From: a virus
Virus record (IMG/VR): IMGVR_UViG_3300045131_002463
Location: 34,050 to 98,049 of that record
Direction: 5' to 3' (one strand)
DNA: 64,000 nucleotides
Below the pieces are notes generated by a model. It saw only the letters and a list, made by a program, of their open reading frames with translations. It ran no database searches and was not told the origin of the DNA. Of the stretch, positions 14,673 through 23,370 are shown one piece after another (positions within the stretch are counted from its first letter, which is position 1; each line of letters opens with the position of its first letter). Both the position numbers and the translations under genes were made by a program.

Positions 14673-15541
14673 GCTTTTTCTTTCTGCATCTTACAAAAAT
14701 TTAATACGGGACAATTTTTTGCAAGATATGTTGAGTAACCAGAGTCATAGCAAGATGCTATCCTAGGTGGGAGTATGTTCTCTGTGTACCCCTTTTTAAA
14801 CTCCGTTAATTTGTTGAAAATATCTCTAAGTATAACTTTGTCATGTTTTACTAGAAAGGTTTTAACTGGAGAGGTCTTCATCTTGAATCCCTTAGAAATA
14901 TACATTATATACCCATATTTAGAATCAAAAGAAATATGTTTAGCTAAACGATCTTTTCCTATTCCCCACATATATGTTTGTATCTGCCAGAGGTGTTCAA
15001 TAAGGGGGGCCTTTAATTTATCGAATCCAACCGTATCTATTGTCTTTAATTCCAATACTCTAAAATTGTTTTCTGGCTTTTCTACGAACATATCGGGATG
15101 GCCCGTAACAAATAATGGCTTTTCCATTTTTAATGAATACTCGGTATACTCAAAGGCTTTAGGATTTGCGCCGCACACTGGACACTTTTCTTTAACTTTC
15201 TTTGTAAAAGGTGTCATATAATCGCATGCTCTACACCTCCAGAAACCACTTCTTAAATCATCAGATATAAAAGATTTAGTATTTTGGGCCCAAAAATGTA
15301 CGGAATTTCCTATATCAAAGACTACTGTGTTAGAAAATTTTACATATTCCTTTTCTTCTATTTTACATTTATTAATTAAAACAAGCTGCCTCATACAATC
15401 TTTGTATAGAGAAGAAGCGCGAGGATATCTAGGTAGTATCTTAGTATGTAACTTACTTTTTACTGATACAAAATCTCGTGTTATTAGCTCGGGATCCCCT
15501 GATTTTTCATTCGAAGTGAGGGTCACTGTATTCAAACTCAC
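14669..15541 (-). CDS. Cas4/RecB-type PD-(D/E)XK exonuclease with Fe-S cysteines
   Basis: 290 residues, GTG start. Nuclease motifs are visible as GHPDMFV (near 140) and VLELKTID (near 160), followed by a LWQIQTYMWG helix, the usual QxxxY motif IV of RecB-family nucleases. One early cysteine (KDCMRQL) and three late ones (ASCYDSG, KNCPVLNFC) match the 4Fe-4S arrangement of Cas4/AddB. A zinc-ribbon insertion (CRACDYM ... CPVCGA) lies between them. It sits in the recombination block beside RecA-like and RuvC-like genes. There is no CRISPR array here, so a DNA-end-processing role is most likely. Confidence 0.85.
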   Translation of the reverse strand: MSLNTVTLTSNEKSGDPELITRDFVSVKSKLHTKILPRYPRASSLYKDCMRQLVLINKCKIEEKEYVKFSNTVVFDIGNSVHFWAQNTKSFISDDLRSGFWRCRACDYMTPFTKKVKEKCPVCGANPKAFEYTEYSLKMEKPLFVTGHPDMFVEKPENNFRVLELKTIDTVGFDKLKAPLIEHLWQIQTYMWGIGKDRLAKHISFDSKYGYIMYISKGFKMKTSPVKTFLVKHDKVILRDIFNKLTEFKKGYTENILPPRIASCYDSGYSTYLAKNCPVLNFCKMQKEKA

Positions 15542-16025
15542 TTCGCATCGTCCACGGTATAAATATAAAATTTACGTCAGGATATGCTAATTTAAATTCT
15601 GTCAATTTAGTTTTACCTCTAATAGCAAACTCCCCCTTGACCTCTAGGAAACAGTCATAAGGGGGAGGAATATAGAAATCAGGTGTATAAGTGTATTTGC
15701 CTATGGAAAAACAATAAGGTTCATATAAAAAATCAATTGCAATCGATTGCAAATATTCCGCCACTCTTCCCTCAAACTCAGACCTAAAATATTTATCAAG
15801 TTTGTTTGAATAAAACATACAGGCAGAACAATTTACATCAGATATCTCCGGAGCGTCATATCTCCAGTCAGGATTTATAACTCCCTCATCTTTATAGCAA
15901 CTTTTTATTTTATTTACTAAACATTCTTTACTACAGAAAAAATCGAGACCACTATGCTGGTATTTCCAATCTTTCTGTGCTACTACTATTGTTTTTTTGC
16001 AACTGGCGCAGAGTCTTCTGGGCAC
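15507..16025 (-). CDS. Zinc-containing endonuclease, TnsA/VSR-like PD-(D/E)XK fold
   Basis: 172 residues, GTG start. The N-terminus has treble-clef cysteines (CASCKK, FCSKECL) and a further CSAC pair. The C-terminal half shows EFEGRVAEYLQ ... YTPDFYIPP .... FLEVKGEF, the E-PD-ExK pattern of small nucleases related to TnsA, VSR and phage endonuclease I. It overlaps the RecA-like gene by about 40 nt and the Cas4-like gene by 35 nt, so the three are coupled. A copy of the window-wide palindrome lies inside this gene at 15736-15754. Confidence 0.8.
   Translation of the reverse strand: MPRRLCASCKKTIVVAQKDWKYQHSGLDFFCSKECLVNKIKSCYKDEGVINPDWRYDAPEISDVNCSACMFYSNKLDKYFRSEFEGRVAEYLQSIAIDFLYEPYCFSIGKYTYTPDFYIPPPYDCFLEVKGEFAIRGKTKLTEFKLAYPDVNFIFIPWTMRSEFEYSDPHFE
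15736..15754. promoter_or_regulatory. Palindromic site, copy 3 (inside a gene)
   Basis: ATTGCAATCGATTGCAAAT; the 12-bp core GCAATCGATTGC is a perfect palindrome. It is the only copy within a coding sequence. Confidence 0.5.
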
Positions 16026-17179
16026 GCCTTTACCTCTTTAGGCACGGATTTAATCGCGCCTTCTTTTTTAATAATTTTATCTTTTATATGGTTTATCAGT
16101 TGTATTTGTGTTTCAAAATATAAATCCTTGTTTTTCTTCCACATTTCAACAAAGTCTTTCTGAGATCCACTACTTTTACCCATTGTATATTTAGTGGTCC
16201 CTTTTGTCATTAAACCATGATTAAGAAGCTCTGTTATAACTAACTTATGATCTATAATATCCCCCCTAGAAAACTCTAGCTCAGGGATATCTGCGGTTAC
16301 TCTTATAAATTCTCCAGATTCAGAGAGTTTTAAGGATTTAAATTTTTCAATATAAAAGGAATGCTTCTGCGCCATATGCAGATCTTTTTCTTTATCGTAA
16401 TACTTCTCTTTATCCTGGAGTGCTTTTTTTGAGATATGGATAGTAAGAGCAGAAAAAAAGCGTATAGCGTAGCCCCCCGGCTGTGTTGTAGAGGGACCAT
16501 AGAACACTCCTATATTAGCACGAAGTTGATTAGTAAGAAGTACTAAACAGGGGTGGCCTCTTTTGTACTCTTTACTTAACCTACTATTAACCTTATTAAT
16601 TAGATTGGTTACAAGTTTTGCTTGGTTCCCTATAACTTTGTCATCAAGAGAAGAGTCCATCATATCAGATGGAAATAGAGCCGCCACGGAATCTAATATA
16701 ACTAAACCGCAATCGTCAGCCCTTAATGAATAATCTATGATGTCTCCATACTGGTTACCGGCATCACTCACATTTAAATAGTAATCTTCAGGATTACACC
16801 CAATACTTTGTGCCCAAAACTTATTGAAGGTACCTTCTACATCACACCATACAGATTTCATCCTTATTGATGGAAGAGAACACTCACATTGACTTAAAGG
16901 CTTAAAACATCTCCAGCATATTTTTGCTACTTTTGCCATAGCAGACATAAGTAAAGAAGTCTTACCTCCATGTTCTGGGCCCTTAACTAGAGAGTATTGG
17001 TGTATAGGAAAGCCGCCCCCCGTAGCATAATCAAAAGTAAATATACCTGTAGGTAATCTCTGTGCATCGTCTAAAGCTTCAGTTCCTTGTATACAAGATC
17101 TATCGCCGTATCTTTGATTTAAAGATGAGGATATAGCAGAAAGGTTTGCTATTTTTGCAATATCTTTAAGATCAGCCAT
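15986..17179 (-). CDS. RecA/UvsX-like recombinase
   Basis: 397 residues. RecA-fold ATPase that should form filaments on ssDNA and drive strand exchange. Walker A GPEHGGKTS near residues 65-73, Walker B LVILDSVAALF, loop region LTNQLRANIGV, and FYGPSTTQPGG. A cysteine-rich insertion (CWRCFKPLSQCEC) directly after Walker A is unusual and looks like a small zinc ribbon, as seen in some phage RecA proteins. The basic tail (KDKIIKKEGAIKS) may bind DNA. It overlaps both neighbours, placing it in a recombination operon with SF2 helicase, nucleases and RuvC. Confidence 0.9.
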   Translation of the reverse strand: MADLKDIAKIANLSAISSSLNQRYGDRSCIQGTEALDDAQRLPTGIFTFDYATGGGFPIHQYSLVKGPEHGGKTSLLMSAMAKVAKICWRCFKPLSQCECSLPSIRMKSVWCDVEGTFNKFWAQSIGCNPEDYYLNVSDAGNQYGDIIDYSLRADDCGLVILDSVAALFPSDMMDSSLDDKVIGNQAKLVTNLINKVNSRLSKEYKRGHPCLVLLTNQLRANIGVFYGPSTTQPGGYAIRFFSALTIHISKKALQDKEKYYDKEKDLHMAQKHSFYIEKFKSLKLSESGEFIRVTADIPELEFSRGDIIDHKLVITELLNHGLMTKGTTKYTMGKSSGSQKDFVEMWKKNKDLYFETQIQLINHIKDKIIKKEGAIKSVPKEVKACPEDSAPVAKKQ

Positions 17180-17564
17180 TATTCACCAATCCCATATGCG
17201 TTAATTTTCTTTCCATTATCTTATCAACCAGATCACTAGTCTGCTTATAAACGCTTCCTATTTCCTCAGTATAACAAGGGATACTTAAATCTATAGCTAC
17301 GGTAATATTTCCTTCGTTTGGTCCCAAGGGTATATGTCTCTTAGCATGAACTGTAACCCTGGCTGGGGTTGTTACAAAAGGTCTTATCTTAATTATTTTA
17401 GGTTCTTGTGTTTGTTTACCTACTACGGTTTGCGTTACTTCCAAGTATCCTTCTTCAGAAATACTCTCAGCGGCAGGAGGTATTTGATCTATAGCTACTA
17501 CCTTTTCTTCTGGTGCAGCGACTTCTTTGTCAATTTTTTTAATTGCTGGTTTTGCTTTTTTCAT
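17172..17564 (-). CDS. Hypothetical protein
   Basis: 130 residues. A lysine/alanine-rich flexible N-terminus (MKKAKPAIKKIDKEVAAPEE) leads to a compact C-terminal region with beta strands (NITVAIDLSIPCYTEEI) and a helix. This plan resembles small accessory proteins in which a disordered arm carries a folded domain. No family recognised. It overlaps the RecA-like gene by 8 nt and the SF2 helicase by an ATGA junction, which suggests an accessory role in recombination. Confidence 0.6.
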   Translation of the reverse strand: MKKAKPAIKKIDKEVAAPEEKVVAIDQIPPAAESISEEGYLEVTQTVVGKQTQEPKIIKIRPFVTTPARVTVHAKRHIPLGPNEGNITVAIDLSIPCYTEEIGSVYKQTSDLVDKIMERKLTHMGLVNNG

Positions 17565-18922
17565 TTATTACGAACTTCCTTTATTTGTAATCCACGTTCT
17601 TGGTAGAACTTTATTCTAGATTGTGCACTATTTTTAGTTTCTTTATAGAACATATCAATAATATCTATAACTACTGGGGTTTTTTTCCCAACTAAAAAAC
17701 GCTCTATCCTTCCCAGTGTCTGACGCATATCAGTTCTAACAGTACCTAGTATTAATGTATCCATTCTAGGTATATCAGTCCCTCTTGACATTAGCCCAAA
17801 GGTTGCTAGTATTATAGACGCTTCTTCTGCTGATCTATCTTTCTCTTCTTGCTTTAACATCTTACCATTTAAAGAGCGTACAAAATATCCAATTCTTTTA
17901 GGGCTTATATTATATACCTTCACTAAAAGTTCTTTAATATTTTGTAGTTGCTCTTTACGGTCTGACATTATAAGAGTTACTCTACCAGAACTAAAGCTTT
18001 TAGAAGCATAGCTGGCTATAAGATCATTTCTTACAGCATTTTTAGCAAGATTAGATATTAGCACTCCTCTACGTTGAATGTCTTTTAAGTAGGAAGGGAT
18101 AAGACCAGAGGATCCATAGAATCTATGAAGTACAACCATAGGAGTCATAGTTTTTGTATTTTTACACTTAATACGAAACTGTGCTAAACTTTCTTCAAAG
18201 ATAACATGAAGCCCATCCATACGGGTAGCGGAGGCAGTTACGCCTATTCTCCACTTAGCTGGAAACATACCAGATGCGGAAGAAAATGTTTTAGGAGGAA
18301 GAGAACTATCACATTCATCAAAGAATATTGCCCCAAAGCTGTTCTTAAACTCACGCGTAGCTATTCTAGGAATTACTATGGAATGTATTAAGCCAATTAC
18401 CACTTTCTTATTTTCATAATCAGACTTTCCCGCTTCTACTATCCCAATATCTTCTTCCTTTAAATCTGTAAATTGTAAAATTCTATCCTTCCATTGTTTT
18501 ACAAGATCACTCTTTGGCACTACAATTAATGTGGTAGTATGAAGTAATGATATCATTTTTAATCCCATCACTGTCTTGCCCGAGCCTGGGGCCGCCTCTA
18601 AAAAGAATCCGGTGGCCCCCTTATCTAGTAAAGCAGTAAACTCATCTATGGCTTTTATTTGGTAATCCCAGAGAGTCCCTTTAAATCTAAAATCCACTTT
18701 ACTGCCAATGACTCTATTATCTACGATAGTTGTAGCCATTTCTTTACTTAAGCGTAAGGCATGACGAGGGATACCAATGTAATCTGAAGTTTCTTTGTAG
18801 TAAGTAATAGTAGGGCTATTCTTATATTTACCCGTAATGGTATATCTCTGTTTATAATCGGAGACATTTATCTCAGATTTTGGAATATACAAATATTCAG
18901 ATAGTATTACTTTTTTAAACAT
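17561..18922 (-). CDS. SF2 DNA helicase (UvsW-like)
   Basis: 453 residues. Helicase motifs in order: motif I APGSGKT near residue 109, motif Ia IVVPKSDLVKQW, motif II as DECD near 198, motif III GVTASATRMDG, then the C-terminal RecA-like domain with LIMSDRKEQL, ATFGLMSRGTDIP (motif V) and QTLGRIER (motif VI). This is the set of UvsW/RadD-type helicases that remodel D-loops and stalled forks. It lies between the ssDNA-binding protein and the RecA-like gene, consistent with T4-style recombination-dependent replication. Confidence 0.9.
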   Translation of the reverse strand: MFKKVILSEYLYIPKSEINVSDYKQRYTITGKYKNSPTITYYKETSDYIGIPRHALRLSKEMATTIVDNRVIGSKVDFRFKGTLWDYQIKAIDEFTALLDKGATGFFLEAAPGSGKTVMGLKMISLLHTTTLIVVPKSDLVKQWKDRILQFTDLKEEDIGIVEAGKSDYENKKVVIGLIHSIVIPRIATREFKNSFGAIFFDECDSSLPPKTFSSASGMFPAKWRIGVTASATRMDGLHVIFEESLAQFRIKCKNTKTMTPMVVLHRFYGSSGLIPSYLKDIQRRGVLISNLAKNAVRNDLIASYASKSFSSGRVTLIMSDRKEQLQNIKELLVKVYNISPKRIGYFVRSLNGKMLKQEEKDRSAEEASIILATFGLMSRGTDIPRMDTLILGTVRTDMRQTLGRIERFLVGKKTPVVIDIIDMFYKETKNSAQSRIKFYQERGLQIKEVRNK

Positions 18923-18949
18923 AAGAAAGCCCTAACTATGATCTGCTAA

Positions 18950-19768
18950 TTAAAGCAGATCATTGAGATCGTCTTTTTTGGGGTCTGTAGTCAATTCTGA
19001 CGAGACTTCTTCTTCATCCATAGTTTCATCAGTATCTTCAAAGAAGTCATCTGTAGTTTCAGATGAGGGGGCTTTTTCTTCAAGCCCTAAACCAAACTCA
19101 TCCTCAAGATCAGTTGACTCGTCAGTTCCCATAGGTTCTCCTATGCCAGCAATAACTCTAAGTTCTTTATCTGACTTAGGTGCCAATACTGTAAAGTAAT
19201 CAATAGGTTTAAGAAATTCCTTAGGATCAGCTTCGATCTTTTTAGCTATAGCCTCAAGCGCTGAAATAGTAACCTTTTTACCTAAAGAAAAATATTCCCC
19301 GCAAGCTACGGACTGTTTATCAGTGTCACGTTCAATTTCCATGGAGTAATGTGTAAGATCTACTTTATTTCCCTCTAGAAATTGACGCATAACCGCCCTA
19401 ATACCTTTACCCTTCAAAACTAGCAAAACTTTCTGAAACTGATATTCTTTACCAGTTTTTTGACTGACAGTTTTACGAGTATCAATAACCGTAGAGACTA
19501 AAATAGGACTACGTTTATTATTAATCTGACAAAGAGGACAGGTTTCTGTATCAGAGGTGCACGTAAAGGTTTCCCATCTACCATCTACCTGAATACTATG
19601 CTCATAAAGCCACGTTGTAGGATTTTCCAGAAAAATAACTTTAGCCTTCTCAGTTGGCTTTAGTCTAAATCTACGGATGTTTGTTTGTTTTGTTGTAATT
19701 GCTCTCAGAGCTTCCATTTCTTTGAATTTTTGTTGACCTGCTAGGCCGGTGCTGTACCAGTTTGACAT
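18950..19768 (-). CDS. gp32-like single-stranded DNA-binding protein
   Basis: 272 residues. It has the T4 gp32 plan: N-terminal basic segment, an OB-fold core with a cysteine cluster (TCTSDTETCPLCQ near residues 73-85) likely binding zinc, then a long acidic tail from about 215 ending DDLNDLL. The acidic tail of such proteins recruits helicase and recombinase partners. The promoter at 19804-19832 lies about 35 nt upstream of ATG 19768, so it is the first gene of the recombination operon and is probably expressed strongly. Confidence 0.85.
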   Translation of the reverse strand: MSNWYSTGLAGQQKFKEMEALRAITTKQTNIRRFRLKPTEKAKVIFLENPTTWLYEHSIQVDGRWETFTCTSDTETCPLCQINNKRSPILVSTVIDTRKTVSQKTGKEYQFQKVLLVLKGKGIRAVMRQFLEGNKVDLTHYSMEIERDTDKQSVACGEYFSLGKKVTISALEAIAKKIEADPKEFLKPIDYFTVLAPKSDKELRVIAGIGEPMGTDESTDLEDEFGLGLEEKAPSSETTDDFFEDTDETMDEEEVSSELTTDPKKDDLNDLL

Positions 19769-19803
19769 GTGTTTTTACCTTTCACAAGTTTTATTTAATA
19801 AAT

Positions 19804-19832
19804 AGCTTACCACATTTTTTAATAGTTGTCAA
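19804..19832 (-). promoter_or_regulatory. Promoter of the ssDNA-binding protein operon
   Basis: TTGACA (19832-19827), 17-nt spacer ending TGTGG, weak -10 TAAGCT (19809-19804). A copy of the palindrome lies 16 bp upstream of the -35 box. Confidence 0.75.
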
Positions 19833-19847
19833 GCTTTTTTTTTGATG

Positions 19848-19867
19848 ATTTGCAATTGATTGCAAAT
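19848..19867. promoter_or_regulatory. 20-bp palindromic site, copy 4
   Basis: ATTTGCAATTGATTGCAAAT, complete copy, 4 bp past the stop codon of the primase gene and upstream of the ssDNA-binding protein promoter. Confidence 0.75.
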
Positions 19868-19871
19868 TTTG

Positions 19872-20972
19872 TTAAAAATATTTCCTATGTCTCGCTTTCT
19901 TATCCACTAGGACTTTTTTATTAAGTGCCCGGACTATGTCCAAACGATTCTCTGCATCTCCTGGGTCCTTTCCTCCGGCATTTTCCCAGTTTATAACGTG
20001 AACCAACTTTCCATTAGATATATCTATTAACTTTTTTGTGGCCCTCCTTCCGGCATCATCATTATCAAAACCCACCCAGAGATTTGGGGAAGGTATACTA
20101 TAAATCTGAGTCTTAGAGAAACTAGCAGAAGTAGTAGCAATTACATTATTAAAGCCATATGTTTTTAATAATAAACAATCTGTTTCAGATTCCACTATAA
20201 TTGCAGGCTTATCCACTGTTATCTTATTGAGACCGAAGCATGCCCCACTGTCTCTTATAGTAGGAAGTGCATATTTGTTCCCAAATTGCTTAGGAGAGAT
20301 AGTAAACATTACTTTTGTATTTATATCACATACTCGAGCTCTTAATACTTGAATATTACCCCTTATATCAGTAAGAGGAAATATTATTAAATTACGTTGC
20401 TTATTATAACGTATTCCCATTTCAGCTATTATAGCTAAAGAAATACCTCTAACATTAATAAGATAGTCCTTAATATTCATAGCCACACTGTCGTTATTTT
20501 CCACTACAAGTGGAAAATTTCTTAGTAAAGGTAGTGGAAAAATAGGGGGAACTTCTTCCTTCTGTTGCTGCTCGGATATTTTAGGGACCACCCATTTATT
20601 AAACTTTAACGTTCCTTCTTTTGCCTCTTTCTCAAAGAGAGCATCATCCTCTCTATCATCTTCACTAAGTGCAGATATTTCGTATGCTTGATAATAAGCG
20701 GCTAGTCTCTTATCCCTATATTCGTTATACATGGATTTTTGAATAATTAAACTCAAGAGCTTAACAGGAGTAGGCGTGCAGGAAAAACACTTAAATACAG
20801 AATTTCCAGAGGGATTTATAGAAATTCCCGCACTAGGATGGTAATCCTGTCCTGATGAGTGCTTATGAGATGCCAGCGGACAAGGTACATTAACCCAGTC
20901 ATCCCTAACAACCATAGCAGAGTCATCATAACCCATAAGACGTAGAAGCTTTATGATATTAATTTCTTTCAC
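19872..20972 (-). CDS. DnaG-type primase
   Basis: 366 residues, GTG start. An N-terminal zinc-binding domain is seen as CPLASHKH ... SVFKCFSC, and a TOPRIM catalytic domain follows with the glutamate in IIVESETDCLL (near 256) and the aspartate pair in GFDNDDAGRR (near 300). It should synthesise RNA primers for replication. It is shorter than cellular DnaG (about 580-650 residues) and lacks the helicase-binding C-terminal domain. The DnaB-like helicase gene is 10 nt upstream, so primase and helicase are made together. Confidence 0.9.
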   Translation of the reverse strand: MKEINIIKLLRLMGYDDSAMVVRDDWVNVPCPLASHKHSSGQDYHPSAGISINPSGNSVFKCFSCTPTPVKLLSLIIQKSMYNEYRDKRLAAYYQAYEISALSEDDREDDALFEKEAKEGTLKFNKWVVPKISEQQQKEEVPPIFPLPLLRNFPLVVENNDSVAMNIKDYLINVRGISLAIIAEMGIRYNKQRNLIIFPLTDIRGNIQVLRARVCDINTKVMFTISPKQFGNKYALPTIRDSGACFGLNKITVDKPAIIVESETDCLLLKTYGFNNVIATTSASFSKTQIYSIPSPNLWVGFDNDDAGRRATKKLIDISNGKLVHVINWENAGGKDPGDAENRLDIVRALNKKVLVDKKARHRKYF

Positions 20973-20982
20973 AGCAACTCAC

Positions 20983-22272
20983 TTATTCTTCTGTAGCTTC
21001 TGGCTCCATATAACTATCTTCAGAGAGAAGGGGTCTAGTAGGAGAAGGCTCTATAATCTTTGTGTGTATCGTATCTATTATTATCATAGTACTACCTTCT
21101 TCTCCGTCTCTACCCTTCGTTATGCTTAAACGCTTAGGTTTATTTCTATTATCCCACATTCCTGTGCCAATGCTTTCATTTTCGTAATCTGACATCTCTA
21201 CTACAATACTAGCTAACTGTCTAACTACAGCGCTTTGATAAATATCCTCTGACTTTTTATTTAATTGATAAGTTGCAAATATAGGGATATTCATTTCCTT
21301 AGCTAGGGTCTTAAGAGATTCAGCTACAGAGGAAACAATCTCGTAGCGGGTTTTAGCATAAAATTCAGGTTTAAGCAAATACGCTCCGTCTACATAGATG
21401 GCATCTGGTTTATAGACATAGGCAGAGGATTTAACATCTAATACCCCTAAACTCATAGAAGCGTCTGTCATATAAAATTTATTAGGTAACTCTGATAATA
21501 GTTGCTTATCGTATTTTATAACTTCTTCTCCTATAGTAGTAGTTAGTTTACCAAATTTAATCCTATTTACACTTAGATTATTTCGTAAAGCAATAGCTCT
21601 CCTATGATATTGGATTTCTGACATTTCCGTAGGGATAAATAAAACTGAGCTACCCTGAGCGTGTGCTGCTAATGCCATATGCATTAATATAAAAGTTTTA
21701 CCGCTGGAAGGGAGCCCCGCTAAACAAATAAGATCTCCTCCCTGAGCTCCACCAGAACTAGAGTCTAAAAAATCTAGACCAAAAGGAACTCCGAATTCTC
21801 TAATATTTAAACGAGCTTTATTATGTAAATCTAATAAGTTATCTATGGTGTCTTCTAATGAATATACTCTAGTTTTAGTCTGACCTTCCACTAGTATCCT
21901 AGTGAGTTTAGTGGCTATATTAGCTGCACTATCTATATCGCCTTCAGTTATTTTAGCCATAGCCTCTTTACATAAAGAGAAAGAATTCTCTACAGCGTAT
22001 CTTTTTCTTACCTCATCTGCCCAGAATTGTACATTATTATCTATAGGAATATCTGGTAAACTGTATCCAGATTCTACTTCTACTGTAGATTTAGATGGAA
22101 GTTCTTTATATAATTCTACATACTTAGACATTACATCTAGTATAACTTGTTCTTCTCTAGTAAAGAACTCCCTAACTAAACGAAAACTAGCTAGGAAGGA
22201 AGAAGGTCCCTTATTTCCCAATACGGCTAATGAAAAAAGTAATCCTGTTGTGGGCTCTAATTGTTTTGACAT
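20983..22272 (-). CDS. DnaB-type replicative helicase
   Basis: 429 residues from ATG 22272, chosen over an upstream TTG because a GGGAGGA ribosome site fits the ATG and the junction with the previous gene is TAATG. RecA-fold helicase: Walker A GLPSSGKT near residues 185-192, Walker B region DAIYVDGAYL, and the conserved ATYQLNKKSED and SITKGRDGEEG segments of the DnaB C-terminal domain. An N-terminal helical domain (about 1-110) precedes it. It should unwind DNA ahead of the fork and pair with the adjacent primase. Confidence 0.9.
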   Translation of the reverse strand: MSKQLEPTTGLLFSLAVLGNKGPSSFLASFRLVREFFTREEQVILDVMSKYVELYKELPSKSTVEVESGYSLPDIPIDNNVQFWADEVRKRYAVENSFSLCKEAMAKITEGDIDSAANIATKLTRILVEGQTKTRVYSLEDTIDNLLDLHNKARLNIREFGVPFGLDFLDSSSGGAQGGDLICLAGLPSSGKTFILMHMALAAHAQGSSVLFIPTEMSEIQYHRRAIALRNNLSVNRIKFGKLTTTIGEEVIKYDKQLLSELPNKFYMTDASMSLGVLDVKSSAYVYKPDAIYVDGAYLLKPEFYAKTRYEIVSSVAESLKTLAKEMNIPIFATYQLNKKSEDIYQSAVVRQLASIVVEMSDYENESIGTGMWDNRNKPKRLSITKGRDGEEGSTMIIIDTIHTKIIEPSPTRPLLSEDSYMEPEATEE

Positions 22273-22937
22273 TAATCCTCCCAAAGAGATTTTTTGCTTT
22301 CGCAAGTTTGTATAATAACGGGGGTTACCTTAAATTGAAAAGTCTGCTCGAATGCAGGTGAATAAAAAGTACGCAATTTATACATAGTGTCTTCTTTTAT
22401 TTTGGAAGGAATAATCTGCAAAGTATGTGCAGTGAATACTACTTTTCTACTAAATATTAATGGCTCTATTATTCCTTCTAGCGAAGAAGACATAGATGAT
22501 ATTCTATTGTCTCCAGAAAAAATATTACCTATCATAACTAAATCTTTATTTATTCTGGAAGGCATCTCCGCTGATATATCTTTGTCTAGCAGACTGTCAA
22601 GTAAATGCTTTAGAGAAATTTTAAATATGGATTCGCCTTTCGGACTATTAAGAGCATAGATTAGGGGGAAATACTTATGAATTTCCCACAATAACTGAGA
22701 GGTATCTATTATTACTAAAGCTGAGTTATGCTCTAATAACGCTTTCTTTATCTTATTACAGTGTGACATAAAGAAAGGATTATCATCTAGAAATTTTGAT
22801 AAAGAAGATAAATCTAGGCCGAATCCATTTTCTATTAATTTGTTTTTTATTTCTTTGTATAAGAATGCCTCCGATGTATCGGAGCACATATACTTACCAT
22901 CAAGTTCTTTTAAGGTTTTATATCCTGTATCTGCCAT
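22272..22937 (-). CDS. Hypothetical replication-region protein
   Basis: 221 residues, mostly alpha/beta with hydrophobic strands (ALVIIDTSQLLWEIHKYF, KVVFTAHTLQIIPSK). No Walker motif or zinc site is seen, and I do not recognise a family. Its stop overlaps the helicase ATG (TAATG) and its start overlaps the upstream gene by 20 nt, so it belongs to the primase-helicase transcript. A helicase-loader or regulator role would fit the position but is only a guess. Confidence 0.6.
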   Translation of the reverse strand: MADTGYKTLKELDGKYMCSDTSEAFLYKEIKNKLIENGFGLDLSSLSKFLDDNPFFMSHCNKIKKALLEHNSALVIIDTSQLLWEIHKYFPLIYALNSPKGESIFKISLKHLLDSLLDKDISAEMPSRINKDLVMIGNIFSGDNRISSMSSSLEGIIEPLIFSRKVVFTAHTLQIIPSKIKEDTMYKLRTFYSPAFEQTFQFKVTPVIIQTCESKKSLWED

Positions 22938-23334
22938 CTAAGTCCTCCTCTATCTTAAATTTTAACCATATATAATCAATGGGCTCTTTAGTTGAATTTA
23001 TTATGCGAAGAGCGGAAATAAAATAATCAAGATTCCGCTTAAGGTTAAAAATATTAAAAGTTTCAAAGTTTCCAGTTTTAATTCCGGTTAAAGATAATGA
23101 TTTATTTATGAGGATATAGTATTTAATGAATTGTTCAAACTTTATATAATCCTGACCTATTTTTTCTAAGATTCCTTTATAGGCCCCATTCCATTGGTGC
23201 TTATCTTCAGTCTTAATATCTTGTATTTTTAGATAATATTTATCACATAAAAAAATTAAGTACTGCAGAGACACCTTTGACGGCTTTTTTTTTGATTCAG
23301 GTTTCTGTAAATCCTTGAGTAATAATTTTTTCAT
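22918..23334 (-). CDS. Hypothetical protein, first gene of the leftward arm
   Basis: 138 residues from ATG 23334 (MKKLLLKDLQKPESKKKP). A longer frame with an upstream start at 23400 is rejected because a consensus promoter (23342-23370) lies between the two starts. The product is basic and helical (YLIFLCDKYYLKIQDIKT, FEQFIKYYILINKSL). No family recognised. A promoter 8 nt upstream implies a very short mRNA leader. As the first gene transcribed it is likely expressed early. Confidence 0.65.
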   Translation of the reverse strand: MKKLLLKDLQKPESKKKPSKVSLQYLIFLCDKYYLKIQDIKTEDKHQWNGAYKGILEKIGQDYIKFEQFIKYYILINKSLSLTGIKTGNFETFNIFNLKRNLDYFISALRIINSTKEPIDYIWLKFKIEEDLDGRYRI

Positions 23335-23341
23335 GTAACGA

Positions 23342-23370
23342 TCTTTACCACAAAAAATTTTGTTTGTCAA
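23342..23370 (-). promoter_or_regulatory. Promoter of the replication operon
   Basis: TTGACA (23370-23365), 17-nt spacer ending TGTGG, TAAAGA (23347-23342). The predicted transcription start coincides within a few bases with ATG 23334. Confidence 0.78.

Noticed and set aside
14669-15541. CRISPR adaptation function for the Cas4-like nuclease
   Set aside because: No repeat array, cas1 or cas2 is in the window, and the neighbours are recombination genes.
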